Origin: an uncultured Eubacteriales bacterium
Lineage (GTDB): Bacteria > Bacillota > Clostridia > UBA1381
DNA: 44,346 nucleotides
Assembly: GCA_905199755.1 (NCBI GenBank)
Contig: CAJKHT010000014.1
Coordinates: 1 to 44,346, forward strand
Direction of reading: 5' to 3'
Numbering within the stretch: the stretch's first letter is position 1; each line of letters begins with the position of its first letter. Below, one piece after another: positions 17,596-27,062 of the stretch. The position numbers and the translations under genes were made by a program. The notes under the pieces are model-generated. The model was not told the origin of the DNA. It did no database searches and saw only the letters and a program-made list of their open reading frames with translations.

Positions 17596-20500
17596 ATGAA
17601 AAAATATATTTCGGTTTTATTAATTATTTGCCTCATGCTGCCGTATACCGTCTTTGCGCAAAACGCAAATTATGAGGATTCGACAACAAGAGTGCTGTTT
17701 TCGGATGATTTCGAGAGCGAGGAAATGGGAAAAATTCCGTCAAAATGGAAAAGGGATTCAGGCTCGGATAAAAAAATATATCGTGTAACGGACGATCCGC
17801 TTTTTGACGGAAACAAGGTGTTTGAGGTTACAAGTACCGCAAAGAGCTGGCAGGACGGAGTCGGCGTTAAAACTCCGTATCAGACAAATACGAGAAAAGA
17901 TATAATTATAAAATACAGATTCTATCATTTACCCAAGGCACCCGGTGCCGATGCCGCACCCGGTTTCAGATTTGTAATGAGAGACCAGAACGAACAGATA
18001 TTTTATGAATTTTATTGCCGCAACGGAAATATAATAGGCATAAACAACGCATATACCCCCGGTCAGTGGAATGAGATGGAGGTAAGGACAAATGTTGCAG
18101 ACTGGACCGTAGAGCTGTTTGTAAACGGAAAAAGCATAGGAACAAAGCCTATGAGAAATAAAGATAAGTACGATGCGGGCAGTGTGTTTGCCAACTATTG
18201 CTTTGACGCATATGATGACGCCGGCTGGGTAGGTCAGAGCCTTATAGACGACATTACCGTTTCAGAGGACTGCACAGAGGATTTGCAGTCTCTTGCAGAC
18301 AGTCTTACCTTTGACCTGCTGAGTCATGAAAAAATCGGCGAGGTAACGGAAAACCTTACCCTGCCCCAAGCAATCGGCAGCGAGGGACAATATCCCATCG
18401 AATGGACGAGCGACAACGAAGAAGCGCTGACAAGCGAAGGCGCGGTGACACGCAGAAGCTTTAACCAAAAGGCTGTACTGAACGCAAAAATCACAATGAC
18501 AGACGGACTGTGGATAAACAAGCAGTTTGAAATTAATGTTTTAAAGCTTGATTTTGCAAGCGATGAGGATATTTTAAAGGAATATGCGGATTTCGCACTT
18601 AACTTCAAAAAGCTGAGTACAGAGGAAATAAGCGCAGTAACAAAGGATTTAACACTGCCGACCGACGCTCCCGACGGAATAACGGTAACATGGGGCAGCA
18701 GCAATGAAGCGGCAATATCTCTCACAGGAAAAGTAACACGTCCCAAGTATGATGAGGAAAATGCAAATGTGACGCTTACCGCTCATCTTACCCTCAACGA
18801 AGCAGCATATGATATTTCACACGAGGTTACGGTTTTAAAGGAGGAAAATCCTTTTGACAAGCTTAAAGAGGCAATGGACAGCGTAACATACGAATCTCTT
18901 ACATCGGAAAGTGCGGATAAGCTTAAAAAGAGTATAGTACTGCCGTTATCTCATGATAACGGAACCTCAATCACATGGAGCTCCGATGATGAAAGCGTAA
19001 TAAGCAGCACGGGAAAAACCACACGTGCCGATATAACAAAAAGTGTAACGCTCACGGCAAAATTCAATTACAACGGGTATGAAGATGAAAAATCATTTAC
19101 ATTTACCGTTTTGCTTAACGATTCGGCAATGGTTGACAACGATCTTGCAAAGTTTACAATCAATCCCGAAGCAACAGATGATTTTTACCTCCCTATGAGC
19201 GGTGAGGATTATCAGACCGCTTTTACATGGGTATCGTCGGACACGGCAAGAATAAAAATAAGAGAGCTTTCCGAAAAATACCGTGCAGAGGTAATACGTC
19301 CCGTTTATGAAGCAGGAGACTGCAACGTTACACTCACTCTTACGGCAATAAACGGAGCGGAATCACGCACACTGACTTACCCCGTAAAGGTGCTGAAGCA
19401 GGAATCGGATAAGGATATAGTAGACGCAGCATATTCCAAGCTTAAATTTTCGGACATAAGCGGTGAGGATATAAACAGCATAACACAAAATCTTTCGCTT
19501 ATGAACAGCCTGGACAACGGCATATCGGTAGAATGGCATTCCGATAACGAGGATATTGTAACCTCAAGCGGTGAAGTATTTAATCCCGTTCCGTCCTCGG
19601 CGGCGGCAACCGTTAATTTAAGCGCGGTTCTTAAAAGAAACTACTACACCTCCGAGCCAAAGGTATTTACAATGACCGTTAAGCCGTTCGACAATAACGA
19701 GGAGCTTTACGATAAAATAAAATCCGGTCTCACCTTTGACAAATTGAGCAATGAGGATATAGAAAACGTAAAATCGGACCTTACCCTCCCCCACAGCTGG
19801 TACTATAACAGCACAATAGAGTGGACGTCAAACTCCGGCTATCTTAAAATCGGGGACAATACGGCAGAGGTTACACGCCCCGAATACGGCGCAGGTAAGG
19901 TTACGGCGGTTCTTACCGCAAAAATCACCTATGGGGACGAAATACTTACAAAAAGCTTTGAAATAAAAATCCCCGAAAAGAACTACCTTGAAATGGAGGA
20001 GGATATATGGTCTGAAGGCTGCAGCGGCTGGATTAAGGGCGGCACCGATTTTATATCCTCCGTAGGAAAATGGACGCTTCCCGATGATGAAATCACTTAT
20101 ACGGCGGAGGACGATCCCACAGACGCAAACAACACCGTTATAAAAATGGTTACGGGCAGCAACAACGGCAGTAATTATCTGGAATATAATTACAAGTCTA
20201 CCATGTCCGGAGAAATAATAGCAGGTATGCGCTGCTATATCGAGGGTGACAACAGCCGTCTGTGCGTGGAGGTTACCGGAAATGCCGGTACTCTGGCAGT
20301 ACTGAACCTGAACCCCGGCGGAATAATATACCTTTCGTCACAGTATCCCGAGGGCGGTTCAAAATACACCTTCAATGAGGGAACATATCCCAAGGGTGAA
20401 TGGTTTGATATAAGGGTTGAGCTGGATACCGTTCTTGCCAAATATCATGTGTACATCAACGGTACAAAGCTTACCGAATACGGAAATGTATATCTTAACG

Positions 20501-21888
20501 ATGAACTGTATGACAGCACACAGGGTGTTCCGTTCAATTACTATAAGGATCGTTCCACAAATGTATACGGCTACAGACTTTCACAATGGAAGCTCAATTC
20601 AAAGGAAGAAGGAACGGCAGTATATTTTGACGATTTTTATTATAAAAAGCGTATGGTGTACACCGAGGAACAGCTTGCGGCAGCAACGCTTTACGAACGT
20701 GAGCTGTTAAAGAATAACAATATAAGCATGCTGTTGAAAAACCTTGTTGTTCCGAAGATTGAATACAAGGGCATAACCATTACCTCGCAGAGCAGCAATA
20801 AGAGTATACTTTCCGACAGCGGAGTAATAAAAAGAGCCGATGAGGACAGAAGCGTCGAATGGACGGCAAGCTTTGATGACGGTGTGACTGTTTACAAAAA
20901 AGTATATACCGTCACCATAGGCGGCAGCGGAAAAGAAGAACTGACAGACGCAGAATCCGCACAGCGCGATGTGCAGTATGCAATCGAATATCTGAAATCA
21001 AACTATCTGTTGAGCGCATTAAAGGAAAACATCGTATTCCCCGTCAAGGGAAAATACGGCTCGGTATTAAGCTACAAGAGTTCCTCCCCCTCCGCAATAA
21101 CAGATGCCGGAATTATTACACGCACAAGCTATGACAGCACCTCCCAAATAACCGTAACCGCAGTTAAAAACGAAGCCTCGGCATCCGATACCGTAAGTAT
21201 TACGGTAATCAAATCCGAACCCACCTCCGGCGGCGGTGGCGGCGGAAGCAGCAGCTCCAGCAGTTCATCAAAAACAAACACAAAGGGTAATCTCGGCGGC
21301 GGTATTCCTGCTGTAATTCCAACGGTAAAGGATACTCCGATACAAAATACCCAAACCTTTAACGATGTGGATTCATCATACTGGGCATATGACGCTGTGG
21401 AATACCTTGCAAAGAACAAGATTATCAGCGGAAACGAAAACGGTGATTTTGAACCGGGACGTGAAATAACCCGTGAGGAGTTTGTAAAGCTGCTTGCATC
21501 GGCATTAAAGCTTACAGATGAAGCTCAGGCGACCTCATTCACCGATATTTCATCGGGAGCATGGTATGAAAAATACATTGCGGCAGCGGTTAACAAAGGG
21601 ATAGTAAACGGAATAAGCGACACGGAATTCGGTATAGGACTGAATGTAACCCGTCAGGATTTGGCAGTAATGCTTTACCGTGCGGCAAAATTCCTGCCCG
21701 AAACAAAGTACACACCGTTCGGTGATGACAGCGAAATCTCCGATTATGCAAAGGACGCCGTATACACATTAAAAGCATACGGAATTATAAGCGGAAAATC
21801 GGACAATGAGTTTGCACCGTTATCACAGGCAACAAGAGCGGAAGCGGCAACAATGATTTACCGTATGATAAAGAACAGCTTTATCTGA
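17596..21888 (+). CDS. Giant surface protein: LamG-like modules, eight Ig-like repeats, three SLH repeats
   Basis: A 1430-residue exported protein with a signal peptide ending near VFA-QN. A LamG-like module (about 30-225) is followed by six repeats of about 90 residues of the atrophied bacterial Ig type (about 230-800; each has a LTLP-like strand, an EWTSDNE-like turn and a VTRP-like strand). A second LamG-like module lies at about 800-1020, then two more Ig-like repeats and a Gly/Ser linker (about 1210-1230). Three C-terminal SLH repeats follow (TFNDVDSSYWAYDAVEYLAK, SFTDISSGAWYEKYIAAAVN, AKDAVYTLKAYGIISG). No catalytic domain is evident. It looks like a wall-anchored stalk holding glycan-binding modules away from the cell, possibly a substrate-capture platform for the co-expressed lyase. 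Confidence 0.88.
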   Translation: MKKYISVLLIICLMLPYTVFAQNANYEDSTTRVLFSDDFESEEMGKIPSKWKRDSGSDKKIYRVTDDPLFDGNKVFEVTSTAKSWQDGVGVKTPYQTNTRKDIIIKYRFYHLPKAPGADAAPGFRFVMRDQNEQIFYEFYCRNGNIIGINNAYTPGQWNEMEVRTNVADWTVELFVNGKSIGTKPMRNKDKYDAGSVFANYCFDAYDDAGWVGQSLIDDITVSEDCTEDLQSLADSLTFDLLSHEKIGEVTENLTLPQAIGSEGQYPIEWTSDNEEALTSEGAVTRRSFNQKAVLNAKITMTDGLWINKQFEINVLKLDFASDEDILKEYADFALNFKKLSTEEISAVTKDLTLPTDAPDGITVTWGSSNEAAISLTGKVTRPKYDEENANVTLTAHLTLNEAAYDISHEVTVLKEENPFDKLKEAMDSVTYESLTSESADKLKKSIVLPLSHDNGTSITWSSDDESVISSTGKTTRADITKSVTLTAKFNYNGYEDEKSFTFTVLLNDSAMVDNDLAKFTINPEATDDFYLPMSGEDYQTAFTWVSSDTARIKIRELSEKYRAEVIRPVYEAGDCNVTLTLTAINGAESRTLTYPVKVLKQESDKDIVDAAYSKLKFSDISGEDINSITQNLSLMNSLDNGISVEWHSDNEDIVTSSGEVFNPVPSSAAATVNLSAVLKRNYYTSEPKVFTMTVKPFDNNEELYDKIKSGLTFDKLSNEDIENVKSDLTLPHSWYYNSTIEWTSNSGYLKIGDNTAEVTRPEYGAGKVTAVLTAKITYGDEILTKSFEIKIPEKNYLEMEEDIWSEGCSGWIKGGTDFISSVGKWTLPDDEITYTAEDDPTDANNTVIKMVTGSNNGSNYLEYNYKSTMSGEIIAGMRCYIEGDNSRLCVEVTGNAGTLAVLNLNPGGIIYLSSQYPEGGSKYTFNEGTYPKGEWFDIRVELDTVLAKYHVYINGTKLTEYGNVYLNDELYDSTQGVPFNYYKDRSTNVYGYRLSQWKLNSKEEGTAVYFDDFYYKKRMVYTEEQLAAATLYERELLKNNNISMLLKNLVVPKIEYKGITITSQSSNKSILSDSGVIKRADEDRSVEWTASFDDGVTVYKKVYTVTIGGSGKEELTDAESAQRDVQYAIEYLKSNYLLSALKENIVFPVKGKYGSVLSYKSSSPSAITDAGIITRTSYDSTSQITVTAVKNEASASDTVSITVIKSEPTSGGGGGGSSSSSSSSKTNTKGNLGGGIPAVIPTVKDTPIQNTQTFNDVDSSYWAYDAVEYLAKNKIISGNENGDFEPGREITREEFVKLLASALKLTDEAQATSFTDISSGAWYEKYIAAAVNKGIVNGISDTEFGIGLNVTRQDLAVMLYRAAKFLPETKYTPFGDDSEISDYAKDAVYTLKAYGIISGKSDNEFAPLSQATRAEAATMIYRMIKNSFI

Positions 21889-21892
21889 TGAA

Positions 21893-21930
21893 AAAGAGCG
21901 CTGCGCCGGCTTTGGCGCCGCGCTCTTTCT
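21893..21930 (+). terminator. Hairpin with weak T-tract, probably partial terminator
   Basis: AAAGAGCGC (21893-21901) pairs with GCGCTCTTT (21920-21928), with an inner GC-rich palindrome. The trailing CTTATATT is a weak T-tract. It may reduce rather than abolish read-through from the SLH operon into the amino-sugar genes, for which I see no separate strong promoter. Confidence 0.6.
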
Positions 21931-21953
21931 TATATTGAAAGGACTGAAATAAT

Positions 21954-23591
21954 ATGCAGCTTATTGTATGCAAAGACTATGACGAAATGTCAAAAAGAGC
22001 GGCGGAATTAATCGCCGCACAAATAAACGAAAACCCTCACAGTGTATTGGGACTGGCAACAGGCTCTACCGCCGAGGGGGTATATAAATACCTTTCCGAA
22101 ATGAATCATGACAAAAAAGCGGATTTTAAGAATATTACAACCTTCAATCTTGACGAATACTATCCCCTGTCGGGCGAAAATGAGCAGAGCTATCATTATT
22201 TTATGAATAAGCACCTGTTTTCTCAGGTGAATATAAATACGGCAAACACACACATTCCCGACGGCACGGCAGATAATCCCGAAAAGGAATGCCGTGAGTT
22301 TGAGGAAAAGATTGCGGAAGCCGGAGGAATAGATTTGCAGCTTCTGGGAATAGGCAGAAACGGACACATAGGCTTTAACGAGCCTGACAACAACCTTTAC
22401 ACCTATACTCACCTTACAAAGCTTACCGAAAACACCATTGAGGCAAATTCACGTTTTTTTGAAAACGAGAATGAAGTGCCGAAGTATGCGCTTACAATGG
22501 GAATAGGTACTATTTTGAAAGCAAAAAAAATCCTTCTGCTTGCAAGCGGAAAATCAAAGCACAATATCATAAATTCACTGTTGAACGGAGAAATAACAAC
22601 CGAGCTCCCCGCATCTATGCTTAAGGTACACCCCGATGTAACGATAATATGCGACAAAGAGGCATTTTCCGAGGATATGCTCGGTGTTGATATCGGCGGC
22701 ACGGACATAAAATTCGGGGTAGTCAATTCGGACAATGAAATTATTTACCGTGAAAAAATTGCCGCGTGTACCGATTCAAAGGACGCTCTTATCGACAGCA
22801 TAACCGAAAAGTGCAGAGAAATTTCAAAAAAGTACCCCGTTGCCGGGATAGGCTTCGGCATACCGGGCTGTATAAAGAACGGTTACGCCGACACAACAAA
22901 TCTGCCGCTTAAAAATGTGCCGCTTAAAGCAATTCTTAAAAGCCGCTTTGACATACCCGTATATATACTTAACGACGCAAACTGCGCCGCCATAGGAGAA
23001 TATGCGGCAGGTACGGGTAAAGGTGCCGAAAGCTTTATTATGATAACGCTCGGAACGGGAATCGGCGGAGGAATAATTATCGGCAGCAAGCTGTTCTGCG
23101 GCAGAGGAAATGCAGGTGAATTCGGACAGATGAGCATAAAATATGACGGCGCACCGCATGAATGCGGTATACACGGCTGCTGGGAGGATTATGCCTCCGT
23201 GAGCGCACTTATCAAATCGGCGGAGGAGGCGGCGCTTAAAAATACCGACAGTATTTTACATAAAATATATTTCGAAAATAAAAAGCTTGACGGAAAGATG
23301 TTTTTTGATGCGCTCGATGCCGGCTGCAAAACGGCACAAGCAGTATTTGACAAATATCTTGAATACCTGTCAGCCGGAATAAATAATCTGATTCAGGTGT
23401 TCGATCCTGAAATGATAGTTATATCGGGTGGCATAACGAATGCCGGAAACAAGCTCTTGCAGCCGCTCACAGCACTTACAGATAAATATGATTTTGCTGT
23501 ACCGATATACTTATCCGAGCTGAAAAACGATGCAGGAGTAATCGGTGCGGCAAGAATAAAGGACTTCTTCACAACGGAACGGGAGGGATAA
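21954..23591 (+). CDS. nagB: Fused glucosamine-6-phosphate deaminase (NagB) and ROK sugar kinase
   Basis: A single 545-residue reading frame encodes two enzymes. Residues 1-241 are NagB (LATGSTAEGVYKYL, TTFNLDEYYPL, LLGIGRNGHIGFNEP), which turns glucosamine-6-phosphate into fructose-6-phosphate and ammonia. Residues 242-545 are a ROK kinase (MLGVDIGGTDIKFGVV, LNDANCAAIGEY, LGTGIGGGIIIG), likely for N-acetylglucosamine or a related sugar. There is no linker: Met242 begins the kinase directly. The ROK zinc motif is altered: the usual GH has become GQ (Gln392), while the first Cys of CxCGxxGCxE has become His (HECGIHGCWE, 402-411), as if one ligand moved. nagA follows two bases later, so kinase, deacetylase and deaminase form a complete GlcNAc route. 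Confidence 0.93.
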   Translation: MQLIVCKDYDEMSKRAAELIAAQINENPHSVLGLATGSTAEGVYKYLSEMNHDKKADFKNITTFNLDEYYPLSGENEQSYHYFMNKHLFSQVNINTANTHIPDGTADNPEKECREFEEKIAEAGGIDLQLLGIGRNGHIGFNEPDNNLYTYTHLTKLTENTIEANSRFFENENEVPKYALTMGIGTILKAKKILLLASGKSKHNIINSLLNGEITTELPASMLKVHPDVTIICDKEAFSEDMLGVDIGGTDIKFGVVNSDNEIIYREKIAACTDSKDALIDSITEKCREISKKYPVAGIGFGIPGCIKNGYADTTNLPLKNVPLKAILKSRFDIPVYILNDANCAAIGEYAAGTGKGAESFIMITLGTGIGGGIIIGSKLFCGRGNAGEFGQMSIKYDGAPHECGIHGCWEDYASVSALIKSAEEAALKNTDSILHKIYFENKKLDGKMFFDALDAGCKTAQAVFDKYLEYLSAGINNLIQVFDPEMIVISGGITNAGNKLLQPLTALTDKYDFAVPIYLSELKNDAGVIGAARIKDFFTTEREG

Positions 23592-23593
23592 AT

Positions 23594-24715
23594 ATGCTGC
23601 TGAAAAATGCATATGTACTGAATGATGATTTTGAATTTAAAAAAGAAGATTTAAGAATTGAGAACGGAGTATTCGCTGAAATCGGCAATTTTGAGGAGGA
23701 CGGAATTGATGTTGACGGTAATTACATTATTCCGGGGCTGGTTGATATTCATATGCACGGCAGTGTGGGTTATGACTGTGAGGACGATGACGCGGCGGCT
23801 CTTGAAAAAATAGCCGAATACCAGGCATCGACAGGAACAACCGCATTTCTTGCGACTTTTTCTTCTATCAGTCATGACACACTTATCCGTGCCGTAAAGC
23901 GTGCGGTACAGGCACACGAAAAATGCTTTAACGGCGCACATATCGCAGGAATACATATGGAGGGGCCGTACATAAGCAAAAAATACTGCGGCGCCATGGA
24001 TTTAAACAGCATCAGAGAACCGAATGATGAAGAAATCACGGAAGTGCTTGATATAGCCGGGGATTTACTGAAAATAGTAAGTCTCGCTCCCGAAACAAAC
24101 GGTGCGATTGAGTTTATAGACAAATACAAGGAGCATTTTGCCATATCGCTGGCGCATACCGACGCTGATTTTGAAACAGGAAAACTTGCCATAGAACACG
24201 GCGCATCAAATATTACGCATACATTTAACGCAATGCGTCCGCTTCATCACAGAAGCCCGAATATGCTCGGTGCGGCATTTAACAGCAATGTCTTTATGGA
24301 GCTTATATGCGACGGTTATCATGTCCATCCCGAAATGGTTAAGATTGCATACAAACTGTGCGGTGCGGACAGACTTGTACTTATCACGGACTCCCTTGCC
24401 GCTGCCGGAGCAAAGGACGGGGTTTATTTTGAAAGCGGTCTTGAAATTTTTGTGAAGGACGGCAAAGCCACGCTTGAGGACGGTACAATTGCCGGAGGAA
24501 CAACACCTCTGCTGAAATGCGTTAAAAATCTTGTAAGCTTCGGTATTCCTCTTAACAAGGCTGTTAAATGCGCTGCGATAAATCCTGCAAAGGCGGCGCG
24601 TATTGACAATAAATACGGCAGCATAACCTGCGGAAAATCGGCAGATTTTCTTGTGCTTGACAAGGAATATAATTTAAAACAGGTATACGTGAAAGGAAAA
24701 AAATTGCATGGTTAA
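23594..24715 (+). CDS. nagA: N-acetylglucosamine-6-phosphate deacetylase
   Basis: A 373-residue amidohydrolase that removes acetate from GlcNAc-6-phosphate, yielding the substrate of the NagB domain encoded just upstream. Motifs: metal-site GLVDIHMHGSVGYD, GIHMEGPYIS with the binding Glu, SLAHTDADFETG, THTFNAMRPLHHRSPNMLG, and the catalytic Asp in LITDSLAAAG. Length is normal and the protein is cytoplasmic. The ATG has GGGAGGG just upstream. The 3' end overlaps the next gene by eight bases, which implies translational coupling. Confidence 0.96.
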   Translation: MLLKNAYVLNDDFEFKKEDLRIENGVFAEIGNFEEDGIDVDGNYIIPGLVDIHMHGSVGYDCEDDDAAALEKIAEYQASTGTTAFLATFSSISHDTLIRAVKRAVQAHEKCFNGAHIAGIHMEGPYISKKYCGAMDLNSIREPNDEEITEVLDIAGDLLKIVSLAPETNGAIEFIDKYKEHFAISLAHTDADFETGKLAIEHGASNITHTFNAMRPLHHRSPNMLGAAFNSNVFMELICDGYHVHPEMVKIAYKLCGADRLVLITDSLAAAGAKDGVYFESGLEIFVKDGKATLEDGTIAGGTTPLLKCVKNLVSFGIPLNKAVKCAAINPAKAARIDNKYGSITCGKSADFLVLDKEYNLKQVYVKGKKLHG

Positions 24716-25625
24716 AAAATCGGATATTATTATTTTACTTGCCGGCATAATGTGGGGTGTATTGGGCGTTTTCGTAAAAGAATTGCGTCAGTACGGATTT
24801 ACCCCTCTTCAGATTTCCGCATTAAGGTGGATATTTTCGGCTGCCGTTACTTTTGCGGCAGTAATTATAACCAACAGAAAAAAGCTGAAAATCGCAATTA
24901 AAGATATATGGATATTTGCATTTACGGGAATTTTCAGCCTGCTTGCAATGACAGCTTTTTATTTTATGAGTATGGCGGCAACATCAATTGCGGTTTCGGA
25001 TATACTGATGTACACCGCTCCCATATGGGTGCTTGTATTTTCGGTTATATTTTTCAAAGAGCGGATAACTGTCGGAAAAACACTCAGCACAGTCCTTGTT
25101 TTTACAGGCTGTGTGCTTGTGTGCGGACTTATCGGCAGCAGTGAGGAGGCTGCCTTTAACCCTTTGGGAATAGTCTGGGGACTTTGCTCGGGCATTGCGT
25201 ATTCCCTATACAGCATTGTCGGAAAGACGGCATTAAAGAAATATAACCGACTGACAATTGTAACATATAACTTCATATTTGCTGCCGTAGGTTCACTGTT
25301 CATTGCCGATATTCCCCAAACCTTTCACCATATTGCCGAAAATCTGCCTGCTGTAAAATATATTCTCTTAACAGCGGTAATCGGTACAGTGCTTCCGTTT
25401 TTTCTGTATACATCGGGGCTGAAGCACACGCCTGCCTCAAAAGCGGCAATTATGAGCAGTATGGATCCGATTTCCGCAACGGTTATCAGCATATTTGCGG
25501 CGAAAGAAAAAATCAGCGGTCTGCAGCTTATCGGCATAGGCTTAATTATTTCAGCTATTCTGTTGCTGCAGCTGCAAAAACCTAAACGAAACACCTTAAA
25601 TCAAAATGCTTACAGCTTAAAATGA
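24708..25625 (+). CDS. DMT superfamily (EamA) transporter
   Basis: A 305-residue membrane protein with about ten hydrophobic helices in two EamA repeats (about 5-140 and 155-295). GIMWGVLGVFVKEL in the first repeat and LGIVWGLCSGIAYSLYSIVG in the second are the usual repeat starts. The second half ends with SSMDPISATVISIFAAKEKI, typical of the family. The substrate cannot be predicted: members carry amino acids, nucleosides, sugars or other metabolites. Its overlap with nagA suggests a link to amino-sugar use, perhaps uptake or efflux of a product, but that is inference from context alone. Confidence 0.9.
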   Translation: MVKKSDIIILLAGIMWGVLGVFVKELRQYGFTPLQISALRWIFSAAVTFAAVIITNRKKLKIAIKDIWIFAFTGIFSLLAMTAFYFMSMAATSIAVSDILMYTAPIWVLVFSVIFFKERITVGKTLSTVLVFTGCVLVCGLIGSSEEAAFNPLGIVWGLCSGIAYSLYSIVGKTALKKYNRLTIVTYNFIFAAVGSLFIADIPQTFHHIAENLPAVKYILLTAVIGTVLPFFLYTSGLKHTPASKAAIMSSMDPISATVISIFAAKEKISGLQLIGIGLIISAILLLQLQKPKRNTLNQNAYSLK

Positions 25626-25639
25626 AAGGATGAAAAAAC

Positions 25640-26998
25640 ATGTTTAAAAAAATATTTTCAATTGTATGTTTAATACTTACCGTATTCTCGGTAAACGCTT
25701 TTGCCGATTCTTCTTCCGAAATACTTTCCGACATCGGGATTTTTACCGAGGCTTCGGAAAATGACGAAAACAGCATCAGCAGACTGGAGTTTGTGACATC
25801 ACTCATAAAAGGATTTTTTCCCGACACAGCATTATCGGAAAACACTGAAAATACCTTTTCCGACACAAACGACTGTTATGCGGCTTATGCACTGAATACA
25901 GGTCTGGTGAACGGTACGTCGGACGGGATTTTTAATCCCGATACAAATGTTACATATAATCAGGCGGTGAAAATGCTTATAAATGCAATCGGCTATAAAG
26001 CAGACGGCGAATATCCTTCGGGGTATCTGAAAGCGGCAGCCGAGTGTGGACTCATCATGGACGACGGTACGGCAGACAGCACAATAACCTGTGAGGAAGC
26101 GGCGCAGCTGATACTTTCGGGACTTAATATGTACAAGGTTACATATAACGAAAAGGGTGCGGCAGTTTACGAGCATAACAAATTTATACGCAAGCTCGGA
26201 TATACGGTTGTTGACGGCAAGGCAAAAAAGATTATAAAAAAATCGGAGCCGCTTTATGCAGACGGTGAAATGCCTTGTGCGGCTGATTACGGTCAGACGC
26301 CCGGAATAGAAATATACTCGGTCGAGGACAATGCGCCCGCTGTGGTTTTCTTCCCCGGCGGTGCATACATGCGAATGTCGGCAATCGAATCGGCACAGAT
26401 ACCGGAATTTTTAAACAGCTGCGGAATAACTGCGGTTCTGGTAAATTACAGAGTTGCACCGTATACATATGAAGCAATAACCGCCGATGCCCTAAAGGCA
26501 ATGGAGCTTATCAAGGAACGCGCAGCGGAATTTAAGATAAATCCCAAAAAAATCGGTATTATGGGCTGCTCTGCTGGCGGTCATCTTGCGGCATATGTTT
26601 CAACCGCAGGCGCAGCGGACGAAAAAACAAGACCTGACTTTACGATTTTGGGATACCCCGTAATATCCATGACCGATGAGCTGACTCATGCAGATTCCAG
26701 AACCAATTTCTTCGGCACGGAAACTCCCGAAAAAGTATTGACAGAGAAATATTCAAATGAAAACAATGTGACCGAAAATACTCCGCAGGCATTCATTTTC
26801 CATGCAATGAACGATTCATCGGTAGCATCGGAAAATTCCGTGGCTTATGCATACGCATTAAAGGAGCATGGCATAAACTGTGAACTGCACCTGTATCCCG
26901 AACGCGGACACGGGTTTGCAAACGGCTTCGGAAAGCCCAGAGTGGGCGAATGGCGCGAGTCATGCAGGAACTGGCTTAAAAGCATAGACATTTTATAA
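25640..26998 (+). CDS. Secreted SLH-anchored alpha/beta-hydrolase (putative acetylesterase)
   Basis: A 452-residue exported protein: signal peptide (cut near NAFA-DS), SLH-type repeats (about 25-170, for example TFSDTNDCYAAYALNTGLVN, GTSDGIFNPDTNVTYNQAVK), a short linker, and an alpha/beta-hydrolase domain (about 215-452). The catalytic triad is visible: Ser311 in MGCSAGGHLAAY, Asp392 in HAMNDSSV and His424 in ERGHGFANG. The fold resembles BD-FAE/acetyl-xylan-esterase type enzymes. The oxyanion motif, usually HGGG or HPGG, reads FFPGGAY, so the first His is missing. It probably de-esterifies plant polysaccharide at the cell surface. It is the last gene of the rightward block and ends at a perfect palindromic terminator. 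Confidence 0.85.
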   Translation: MFKKIFSIVCLILTVFSVNAFADSSSEILSDIGIFTEASENDENSISRLEFVTSLIKGFFPDTALSENTENTFSDTNDCYAAYALNTGLVNGTSDGIFNPDTNVTYNQAVKMLINAIGYKADGEYPSGYLKAAAECGLIMDDGTADSTITCEEAAQLILSGLNMYKVTYNEKGAAVYEHNKFIRKLGYTVVDGKAKKIIKKSEPLYADGEMPCAADYGQTPGIEIYSVEDNAPAVVFFPGGAYMRMSAIESAQIPEFLNSCGITAVLVNYRVAPYTYEAITADALKAMELIKERAAEFKINPKKIGIMGCSAGGHLAAYVSTAGAADEKTRPDFTILGYPVISMTDELTHADSRTNFFGTETPEKVLTEKYSNENNVTENTPQAFIFHAMNDSSVASENSVAYAYALKEHGINCELHLYPERGHGFANGFGKPRVGEWRESCRNWLKSIDIL

Positions 26999-27002
26999 AA
27001 AA

Positions 27003-27050
27003 ATAAGGGGCTGTTAAAAAAGTCAATTGACTTTTTTAACAGCCCCTTAT
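27003..27050. terminator. Perfect 48-base palindromic bidirectional terminator
   Basis: ATAAGGGGCTGTTAAAAAAG (27003-27022) and TCAA are followed by their exact reverse complement, giving 24+24 perfect bases between the convergent esterase and GH105 genes. A/T runs lie on both sides, so it should terminate both transcripts. Confidence 0.88.
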
Positions 27051-27062
27051 ATCATATTCCGA

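Noticed and set aside
18262..18746. Antisense frames inside the giant SLH gene
   Set aside because: They arise from repeated Ig-like coding sequence read backwards; no ribosome site and no recognisable domain.
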